IMG/VR virus record: IMGVR_UViG_3300042463_000086
Location: 1-24,421 of that record
Length of the DNA: 24,421 nucleotides
Source: a virus
Reading direction: 5' to 3' (one strand)
A model generated the notes under the pieces. The model made no database searches. It was not told the DNA's origin and was given only the letters and a program-made list of their open reading frames with translations. The translations under genes and the position numbers were made by a program. This document shows, piece by piece, positions 9,068 through 13,817 of the stretch (the first letter of the stretch is position 1; each line of letters opens with the position of its first letter).

Positions 9068-9357
9068 AATTGGTCTAGTTTATCTTCTTCCTCTTCTGTA
9101 GCAATTGCTTGCCACTTACCAAGAGGACATTCTGAAGAAAGAGATCTTGTTTTAAAAGTTAATGAGCATCCACATTCATTACAACATGGAGCTGTACCTT
9201 TTACTGCACATTTCTTTCCCTTACTTGGGCATTCATCACAGACATCATATCTCATGCGGGCAACATCTTCTACAAACTCATCTCTAATAACTGAGTTCTT
9301 AATGCCTTCAATGATCTTAGTCTTGTTCTCCCAAATTGCTCTGAGTGCTGCTTTCAT
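9064..9357 (-). CDS. Cys-rich putative zinc-binding protein
   Basis: Starting at ATG 9357 this gives 97 residues. An upstream TTG at 9405 would add 16, but it would deepen an already long overlap with the HU-like gene. Eight cysteines lie at about residues 40, 43, 50, 58, 59, 62, 64 and 77. They include CxxC (CDEC) and CCNECGC clusters, which suggests a zinc ribbon or a two-metal knuckle. The C-terminus is an acidic run (EEEEDKLDQL). The final TGA overlaps the nuclease ATG by 4 nt, and the 5' end overlaps the preceding gene by 41 nt. The arrangement suits a small nucleic-acid-binding or protein-interaction module working with the adjacent nuclease, but the function is unknown. Confidence 0.7.
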   Translation of the reverse strand: MKAALRAIWENKTKIIEGIKNSVIRDEFVEDVARMRYDVCDECPSKGKKCAVKGTAPCCNECGCSLTFKTRSLSSECPLGKWQAIATEEEEDKLDQL

Positions 9358-9715
9358 TATTTTTATTTTTAGTAAATTCTTCTTTTCTCTTCTTTTCCTG
9401 TTCAATCTTTACAGACACATCATTTAATAACTGAAGCTTTTCTTCCATAGCTTTTTTATTATGGTATGCTCTAAAGGTTGATACATCATGAGTAGGAAGC
9501 ATCTTAGTTAATTTTGATATATAAACTTCTGCCAGTTTTTGTTTTATAACAAACTGACCTAAACCTTCTACATTTATTCTTGGATGCTTAAGACTACTTA
9601 ACTGACTTCTAAGATCTTTATAGTAAAACTCTACCATATCACCAACAAGGCTTTCTAAAACATTTAGTTCTTCTGAAACTTCCTTGTATAGAGTACTAGA
9701 TTTTTTAGGATTCAT
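9317..9715 (-). CDS. HU/IHF-like DNA-binding protein, atypical C-terminus
   Basis: This protein has 132 residues. Residues 8-58 follow the HU/IHF N-terminal layout: two amphipathic helices (LYKEVSEELNVLESLVGDMV, then a second helix to about residue 40) and a two-strand segment HPRINVEGLGQFVIK that parallels the HU strand motif ending in G-x-G-x-F. After that point the canonical DNA-binding beta-arms and the terminal Pro-Gly helix are not visible. The chain instead becomes helical and highly charged (about residues 85-125, many Lys and Glu). It may therefore be a degenerate HU-fold nucleoid or virion protein with a replaced tail. The gene directly abuts the winged-helix gene, its ATG adjoining that gene's TAG stop. 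The family call is from pattern only. Confidence 0.5.
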   Translation of the reverse strand: MNPKKSSTLYKEVSEELNVLESLVGDMVEFYYKDLRSQLSSLKHPRINVEGLGQFVIKQKLAEVYISKLTKMLPTHDVSTFRAYHNKKAMEEKLQLLNDVSVKIEQEKKRKEEFTKNKNNESSTQSNLGEQD

Positions 9716-10096
9716 CTATTCAACTGCTTGAGAATCTGTACCTAAAAACTTAAAGTCTAACAAAACGGTACCTTCTGTTTGTACCATCATATTTGGATTT
9801 AATATTATAGACTTTTTATTATCATCACTTCTTATTACAAGTCCTATCTTCTCTGCTTTGTTTATAGAATTCCTTACAGTCTGTGGTGATTTAAAGATCC
9901 AACCTTCTTCTGAAGAAGCATCATAACAGAAGTCTGTTAGTTCAACCGGTTGGTTAAAGCTTAATAGTGTTAAACAATTCAAGTCAGATTCACTTAGAGA
10001 AAGTTTATTAATGTAACAATGCGTTAGGATCTGATACTTGACCAGATCCCATTTAGGCATTTTTACTCTTTTCTGTACTTGATTAACTATAGCCAT
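9716..10096 (-). CDS. Winged-helix DNA-binding protein
   Basis: This 126-residue protein starts at ATG 10096, 2 nt after the preceding stop. The N-terminus is basic (VQKRVKMPKWDLVKYQIL). The C-terminal half reads like a winged helix: a recognition-type helix FKSPQTVRNSINKAEKIGLV followed by two strands with basic and hydrophobic residues (VIRSDDNKKSIILNPNMMV). This pattern recurs in phage replication initiators, transcription regulators and some terminase small subunits. Here it sits at the head of the packaging module and could regulate late genes or act in DNA recognition during packaging. Nothing in the sequence separates these roles. Confidence 0.55.
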   Translation of the reverse strand: MAIVNQVQKRVKMPKWDLVKYQILTHCYINKLSLSESDLNCLTLLSFNQPVELTDFCYDASSEEGWIFKSPQTVRNSINKAEKIGLVIRSDDNKKSIILNPNMMVQTEGTVLLDFKFLGTDSQAVE

Positions 10097-10098
10097 GA

Positions 10099-10413
10099 CT
10101 ATCCTTTTCTGAGCTTTCTTTTACCCTGCTCAGGCATAGAAGGTTCTTTATCAATATCATTATCAGAACCTCTTTCTTCTTCCAACTCATCTTCTGGTCC
10201 TAGTTCTTGTTCTTGTTGAGATTGAGCCATCATAGCATACTGCATCTGAATGTGTGTTCTCTTATATCTTACTTCATCAATCTTCATAAGAACTTCTTCA
10301 TACTTAAGTTGTGCTTCTAAGTAAGGTAAAGAATCAGTATAGAATTGAAGCATTTGTTCTTTTTGAGCAGCCAACTCTTCAGCTGTAAACTCTCTTTCTT
10401 GTTGGTTTTCCAT
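10099..10413 (-). CDS. Small charged helical protein, unknown function
   Basis: This 104-residue protein starts at ATG 10413, 23 nt downstream of a canonical-looking TATATTTG box, so it is probably the first gene of the packaging transcript. Residues 8-65 form one or two long amphipathic helices (MLQFYTDSLPYLEAQLKYEE is the most distinctive stretch). Residues 66-104 are acidic, then basic at the end (GKRKLRKG), and probably disordered. There is no membrane segment or catalytic motif. The composition resembles small capsid- or packaging-associated proteins of Bacteroidota phages. I do not recognise the family. Confidence 0.7.
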   Translation of the reverse strand: MENQQEREFTAEELAAQKEQMLQFYTDSLPYLEAQLKYEEVLMKIDEVRYKRTHIQMQYAMMAQSQQEQELGPEDELEEERGSDNDIDKEPSMPEQGKRKLRKG

Positions 10414-10436
10414 AATAATTAATTTTTGGTTTAGAA

Positions 10437-10451
10437 CAAATATACAAAATA
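10437..10451 (-). promoter_or_regulatory. Putative promoter for the packaging operon
   Basis: On the minus strand the site reads TATTTTGTATATTTG. TATATTTG at 10437-10444 fits the Bacteroidota sigma-factor -7 element TAnnTTTG exactly and lies 23 nt before the start codon at 10413. It sits directly downstream of a terminator (10472-10504), so it would restart transcription for the winged-helix to capsid genes. A clear -33 TTTG at standard spacing is not obvious. Confidence 0.6.
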
Positions 10452-10471
10452 AGTTTAAATGTATATTGTTT

Positions 10472-10504
10472 AAATAAAAAATCCAGGCACAGAAAGTACC
10501 TGGA
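10472..10504 (-). terminator. Rho-independent terminator after the lysis module
   Basis: In minus-strand RNA the arms UCCAGGUAC and GUGCCUGGA (10482-10504) pair over 9 bp with one G-U wobble, around a UUUCU loop. A UUUUUUAUUU tail follows at 10472-10481. The wobble pairs only on this strand, which supports minus-strand function. It ends the unit whose last gene is 10524-10820. Confidence 0.85.
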
Positions 10505-10523
10505 CTATAGTAGTTTAAGTGTA

Positions 10524-10820
10524 TTATTTTTTCTTAGCAGTTCTTTTTACAGCTCCACCTTTCTTTTGTTGGTTTAACATTTTCTTTAAGCCCAATCCAG
10601 CAGCAGCTCCAGCAGCAAGACCTAATATTACATCACGTCCTGTTGTGCTTGATCCACTACTTTTAACTCTTTTTGTTTTACCAGCATTGCATTTCTGTTT
10701 TCTTCTCTTTCTTCTTTTACCATCAGCACCAATGTATTCTTCCATACAAGAGTCATCTGAAGCACCACCTTCTTGGTAGCTTTTCATTGATCTGATTATT
10801 TGATTTTTACTATGTATCAT
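10524..10820 (-). CDS. Very basic protein with a Gly/Ala-rich hydrophobic segment
   Basis: This 98-residue protein is the last gene before a terminator. Residues 1-30 are polar with SYQEGGASDD and two cysteines in the neighbourhood. Residues 35-52 are extremely basic (KRRKRRKQKCNAGKTKRVK). Residues 64-78 form a short Gly/Ala-rich hydrophobic helix (VILGLAAGAAAGLGL), followed by a Lys-rich tail ending AKKK. A basic domain plus a glycine-zipper-like helix could bind DNA and insert in a membrane, as some ejected virion proteins do, but it could also be a small lysis or capsid-associated protein. Start ATG 10820 is 2 nt after the preceding stop. The role is unknown. Confidence 0.65.
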   Translation of the reverse strand: MIHSKNQIIRSMKSYQEGGASDDSCMEEYIGADGKRRKRRKQKCNAGKTKRVKSSGSSTTGRDVILGLAAGAAAGLGLKKMLNQQKKGGAVKRTAKKK

Positions 10821-10822
10821 GA

Positions 10823-10981
10823 TTACCTATTTTTAATAGTAAAGTTTAAGATAGTAAGTAAGTAAAAGCTTCTAGAAATATCAATTTCAACAGAGAGTAC
10901 ATCAATAAAAGATACTCTTAGCTTAATTGCAAACTTATCCCACTGCTTTGTATAACTATCCCAGCCGTTTCTGAACTTCAT
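10823..10981 (-). CDS. Small hypothetical protein, 52 residues
   Basis: A short frame runs from ATG 10981 to TAA at 10823-10825. It lies neatly between the M15 peptidase gene (6 nt gap) and the basic-protein gene (2 nt gap). The product begins MKFRNGWDSYTKQWDKFAIK and is rich in aromatic and basic residues. Its C-terminal half is hydrophobic and beta/alpha-like, with no clear membrane helix. The perfect fit into an otherwise empty slot of a tightly packed operon is the main support. There are no recognisable motifs. Confidence 0.6.
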   Translation of the reverse strand: MKFRNGWDSYTKQWDKFAIKLRVSFIDVLSVEIDISRSFYLLTILNFTIKNR

Positions 10982-10987
10982 ACCTTA

Positions 10988-11449
10988 TTATTTAAGTGGA
11001 AGATATTTAGTAGCACCACCTGCTTTAACTGCTTTAAGAATCTGCTTACGTTGTGCACCATCAGAGTTGTAAGATACATGCACCCAATCAGGATTGGCAT
11101 CTGTACCAAATTCCCAGATAAGTTGGTCAAAGTTTAAGTTAGCTTTAATAAAGTCAAAGATTTGTTTATTGGTAATTGCTGTACCATCCATATCAATATC
11201 AATAGCTTCACCTTTACAATGTTGTGAACTAGAACTTCCTCCTACTGCCTTATTTAATGCAGCAGAGCGGTATCCTGAACTTAAATGAATAGGTGCACCA
11301 AAATGGTCACGGATTGGTTGAAAGATGTTCTCAGCCAATTTTTTGAAGTTCTCAATATGCTCTGGTGTAGGCATGTTGCTAATTCCTCTTCTTTTTGCAG
11401 TCTCACTTCTTGTTACTTCTGCAAGTGCTAAATTTTTACTTAATTGCAT
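10988..11449 (-). CDS. Peptidase M15 endolysin
   Basis: This 153-residue protein matches the zinc D-Ala-D-Ala carboxypeptidase/endopeptidase family M15 (M15_3 type). GYR occurs at residues 59-61. The zinc ligands are visible as H77 and D84 in SSQHCKGEAIDID (the HxxxxxxD motif) and H124 in DWVHVS (the WxH motif). The protein would cut peptide cross-links in peptidoglycan during host lysis. It has no signal peptide, so it would need a holin to reach the wall, which fits the membrane-protein genes just upstream in transcription order. Its length is normal for a single-domain phage enzyme. A virion-borne role in entry is possible but less likely here. Confidence 0.9.
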   Translation of the reverse strand: MQLSKNLALAEVTRSETAKRRGISNMPTPEHIENFKKLAENIFQPIRDHFGAPIHLSSGYRSAALNKAVGGSSSSQHCKGEAIDIDMDGTAITNKQIFDFIKANLNFDQLIWEFGTDANPDWVHVSYNSDGAQRKQILKAVKAGGATKYLPLK

Positions 11450-11467
11450 TGTGTTTGTTTTATATGG

Positions 11468-11740
11468 TTAATCTACTACTTCTTCTGAAGTCTCTTCTTT
11501 CTTTACTTTGTTTTTTAAACTCATGATGCGTCCGGCAGTTGTAATACCAAATGCACCTAGAGTAAGTAACATAAACCCATCAAAGATAAATTCTTTTATA
11601 ACAAGCTCATTGCCTATAATACCTGTAATTACATCTACAAATAGTACAAACACCATTGCAAAGAATGATATTACCCCTACAAATGCTTGTTCATTAATTT
11701 GGTTATCATCACTGATTAATTCTCTAAATAATTTTTTCAT
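11468..11740 (-). CDS. Holin-like two-helix membrane protein
   Basis: This protein has 90 residues. The N-terminus is charged (MKKLFRELISDDNQINEQ). Two hydrophobic segments follow, at about residues 20-45 (VGVISFFAMVFVLFVDVITG) and 52-72 (FIFDGFMLLTLGAFGITTA), then a short charged tail KNKVKKEETSEEVVD. A small two-pass membrane protein 18 nt before an M15 endolysin is the classic place and size for a holin, which would release the endolysin across the inner membrane. Holins are not defined by sequence, so the role is inferred from position and topology. The other membrane proteins upstream compete for the same assignment. Confidence 0.6.
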   Translation of the reverse strand: MKKLFRELISDDNQINEQAFVGVISFFAMVFVLFVDVITGIIGNELVIKEFIFDGFMLLTLGAFGITTAGRIMSLKNKVKKEETSEEVVD

Positions 11741-11742
11741 AA

Positions 11743-12291
11743 TTACATTTTTAAAGGAACCTTAGTTACCTTAGGTCTCCTTGGTTTAACTATATCAGTT
11801 TCCCACCCCTTTGGTGGTTCATCCTGATCTTCATAAGGAATAATTACATCTTCACATCTAAAAAATATTAGATCTCCGGTGTAATCATCCTTTCTTACTT
11901 TATACTGACTTAAATCTACAGCATAAAGTATTGTATCTTTCCATGAGTAATAAATCCAGGTAGAGTTAATACCTGCATCTAGTAACCAATGTTCTATTAT
12001 ATCTAATCTCTTTGCAATTACTGTATCAAAAACAAAGTTATCTATGACCTGTATTTTCTCTATTAGTTCTATTTCTTTAATTGCAAGTAAGCTGTCTCTA
12101 GTTGCAATGTCTAACTTAAGTGCTGCTATTTTAGCTTTCTGAGATTCAAAAATATTATTAATGTCATCTGCCTGTTTAACAGTCAAGATTACTACACTAT
12201 CACCTTTGATTACCGTCTTCAAGGGGTAGTTTGATTGGCTGAAAATCAAACTGGTCACCAGTAGACTGCTTAACATTAACATCCTTTTCAT
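11743..12291 (-). CDS. Secreted protein overlapping a coiled-coil membrane gene, outer spanin candidate
   Basis: This 182-residue protein has an N-terminal signal peptide (MKRMLMLSSLLVTSLIFSQ, likely cleaved near FSQ-SNY). A periplasmic domain follows with KGDSVVILTVKQADDIN, a charged helix at about residues 45-85, and a Pro- and Lys-rich tail. There is no lipobox cysteine, so it is not a conventional outer-membrane lipoprotein. Its first 92 nt overlap the 3' end of the preceding coiled-coil membrane gene in another frame, as in Rz/Rz1 spanin pairs. All three possible ATG starts (residues 1, 4 and 6) fall inside the overlap. The spanin idea rests on architecture, not homology. Confidence 0.65.
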   Translation of the reverse strand: MKRMLMLSSLLVTSLIFSQSNYPLKTVIKGDSVVILTVKQADDINNIFESQKAKIAALKLDIATRDSLLAIKEIELIEKIQVIDNFVFDTVIAKRLDIIEHWLLDAGINSTWIYYSWKDTILYAVDLSQYKVRKDDYTGDLIFFRCEDVIIPYEDQDEPPKGWETDIVKPRRPKVTKVPLKM

Positions 12292-12586
12292 GTGCTAATT
12301 CTTTTTTGATGTCTTTTACTATAGACTTTGTACTATCTAAGTCTCCTATGACTTCTGCTACCATATTCTCAAGATTAGCTTTATCTGTTACTAATTCTTG
12401 GTTCTCAGCTTTTAGTTGATTAACACTATTGGTAAGTTTCTTATTTGCTGTAGTAAGTTGTTTATTTTCTCCGGTAAGTTGTATATTATCTTCTACAACA
12501 ACAACGTGTTCTGTACCGCTAGAAAATATTTGTATTACCACAATTGTGATAAACAATGCTCCAACTATAAGAAGTTTCTTTTTCAT
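12200..12586 (-). CDS. Inner-membrane coiled-coil protein, i-spanin-like
   Basis: This protein has 128 residues. It has a short basic N-terminus, one membrane segment at about residues 4-22 (LLIVGALFITIVVIQIFSS), and then a long periplasmic coiled coil at about 35-105 built of Asn, Lys, Glu and Leu heptads (for example NKQLTTANKKLTNSVNQLK). This N-in single-pass layout is that of inner-membrane spanins, which pair with an outer partner to fuse the two membranes at lysis. The downstream secreted-protein gene starts inside its 3' end, and ATGA links it to the upstream gene at 12583-12586. It may instead be a virion or antiholin component. Confidence 0.6.
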   Translation of the reverse strand: MKKKLLIVGALFITIVVIQIFSSGTEHVVVVEDNIQLTGENKQLTTANKKLTNSVNQLKAENQELVTDKANLENMVAEVIGDLDSTKSIVKDIKKELAHEKDVNVKQSTGDQFDFQPIKLPLEDGNQR

Positions 12587-12831
12587 TTTTTAACTTTACC
12601 AAATAGCATCAACACAGTTTCTTTTAGACTTTTTGAGCTCTCAGTGCTTTCTTCTAGTTTCTTTTCTAGATCATCTCTGTAATCACCTTCTAGCTCCTCT
12701 ACTCTTGCTTTTAATTCTTCCTCACTTTTGAGTAGTTTGTTTAAAAACATCCAGCATAAATAACCCAGTGCTAAGACAGCAAAGCCTAATACTCCGTACT
12801 GTGTTAATACTTCAAAGGGACCGAATGACAT
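12583..12831 (-). CDS. Small membrane protein, tandem paralog 1
   Basis: This 82-residue protein has a membrane helix at about residues 8-30 (containing YGVLGFAVLALGYLCWMF) and a charged helical C-terminus with possible coiled coil (ELKARVEELEGDYRDDLEKK). The segment from FEVLTQYG to NKLL closely parallels FGQLADYG to KRYL in the preceding gene (12831-13031), so the two are tandem duplicates. Both stop/start junctions overlap: TAATG at 12831 and ATGA at 12583-12586. The family may form membrane complexes during lysis, as holins or antiholins do, but no specific function can be read. Confidence 0.65.
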   Translation of the reverse strand: MSFGPFEVLTQYGVLGFAVLALGYLCWMFLNKLLKSEEELKARVEELEGDYRDDLEKKLEESTESSKSLKETVLMLFGKVKK

Positions 12832-13031
12832 TACTTCTTAGTTTTTCTCTTTACTACTTTCTTTTCTTCAAGCTCCTCTTTCATCTTCTTATTATCATCA
12901 AGATATCTCTTGATAAATAACCAAGCAACATATCCAAGAGCTAATACTGCTAAACCTAGCGGACCGTAGTCTGCTAGCTGTCCAAATACACCAAAATCTG
13001 GTGCTGTGGTTTCTACTGCTGTTGTATCCAT
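12831..13031 (-). CDS. Small membrane protein, tandem paralog 2
   Basis: This protein has 66 residues. After a short polar N-terminus it has one hydrophobic helix at about residues 20-40 (YGPLGLAVLALGYVAWLF), followed by a highly basic/acidic tail (KMKEELEEKKVVKRKTKK). The helix has the same core LGxAVLALGYxxWxF as the next gene, which shows duplication. The start codon overlaps the stop of the previous gene by one base (TAATG). Paralogs differing mainly in tail length could act as a holin/antiholin pair, but that is speculative. Confidence 0.65.
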   Translation of the reverse strand: MDTTAVETTAPDFGVFGQLADYGPLGLAVLALGYVAWLFIKRYLDDNKKMKEELEEKKVVKRKTKK

Positions 13032-13291
13032 TATCTTTGTAATATTAATTGTTTAACTGCATCAGATAGTTCACCTACAGTTCTTGCTAGGTTCTTAATT
13101 TCTAACTGAGTTTGTTCTTGAATTGCTTGATACTTAAGTCTTGATTCTTGTTCTACCAATTCAATTTTACCTTTAAGTTTGCCTAGGCTTTCTGTGTTAT
13201 TTCTAACATCCGTATGGATCATTCTTAAAAAGTAACCAAGTACTCCTGTTACTGCAATAAGTCCCCATTGAACTAACTGTGCTATTTCCAT
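13031..13291 (-). CDS. Membrane-anchored coiled-coil protein
   Basis: This 86-residue protein has an N-terminal membrane helix at about residues 7-24 (VQWGLIAVTGVLGYFLRM), followed by a long charged helix to the end (including GKLKGKIELVEQESRLKYQ). The topology resembles XhlA-type or i-spanin-like lysis accessory proteins. It is joined by TAATG overlaps to both neighbours (13291 and 13031), which implies tight translational coupling within the same cassette. No signal peptide cleavage site or lipobox is present. The exact role is unknown. Confidence 0.6.
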   Translation of the reverse strand: MEIAQLVQWGLIAVTGVLGYFLRMIHTDVRNNTESLGKLKGKIELVEQESRLKYQAIQEQTQLEIKNLARTVGELSDAVKQLILQR

Positions 13292-13797
13292 TATTTTATA
13301 ATTAATCCTGTTGTTAATAATCCATTCAATAGAATAGAAATGTTTCTCTGTCTTTTTATTCTCTTTAGATCAAAGTCTTTAGTTGCTATAATAGTATCCT
13401 TAGCATTGATAATGTATCTCTGCGCTTGGATAATAGTATCCTGGGCTGCTATAATAACATCCTTTTCTTTATCTCTACGGTATAGTACATGAATCATTGT
13501 GTCCTGAATCTGGACAATGTTAAAGGTATCTTTAGAATTTTTTACCTTATCTAACTGAGAATGTAAATCTAATAAACCAGCATTGAGTTCTTCAATAAAC
13601 TGTTCACTGTTATCAATTACCTTTCCCTGCTCTTTAATTATAGTCTCTTTACCTTCAATTCTTTTTTCAATTACTTTTTGATTACTAACTGGATATACCT
13701 GTGTAGGTTTTCTTAAAAGTAAGAACAGGCACATCACAACAAGACATACCTGTAATATGGTTGAAAAATTAATACGTGGCATATGTATGTGCTTCAT
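13291..13797 (-). CDS. Coiled-coil membrane protein heading the lysis cassette
   Basis: I start this at ATG 13797, giving 168 residues. A TTG at 13812 lies inside a promoter-like motif, and a second ATG at 13782 is also possible. After MPRIN there is a membrane helix (FSTILQVCLVVMCLFLLL), and most of the remainder is a coiled coil with repeating blocks such as DTIIQAQRYIINAKDTIIAT. The C-terminus ends in a second, weaker hydrophobic stretch (ILLNGLLTTGLIIK). This resembles inner spanins and other periplasmic-spanning phage proteins. It is the first gene of six consecutive small membrane or secreted proteins and probably leads their transcript. Confidence 0.65.
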   Translation of the reverse strand: MKHIHMPRINFSTILQVCLVVMCLFLLLRKPTQVYPVSNQKVIEKRIEGKETIIKEQGKVIDNSEQFIEELNAGLLDLHSQLDKVKNSKDTFNIVQIQDTMIHVLYRRDKEKDVIIAAQDTIIQAQRYIINAKDTIIATKDFDLKRIKRQRNISILLNGLLTTGLIIK

Positions 13798-13800
13798 ACA

Positions 13801-13817
13801 TATAATATACAAAAAAA
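13801..13817 (-). promoter_or_regulatory. Putative promoter at the lysis cassette
   Basis: The minus strand reads TTTTTTTGTATATTATA, then TGTATG, the start region of the 13797 gene. The motif occurs nearly identically at 19689-19704, 22271-22286 and 23680-23695. It abuts the stop of the 13818-16034 gene. The core ends only 3 nt before the ATG, so transcripts from it would be almost leaderless unless the gene starts at 13782. Confidence 0.5.

Noticed and set aside
13798-13812. TTG start extending the coiled-coil protein to 13812
   Set aside because: It falls in the promoter-like motif; ATG 13797 or 13782 fits better.
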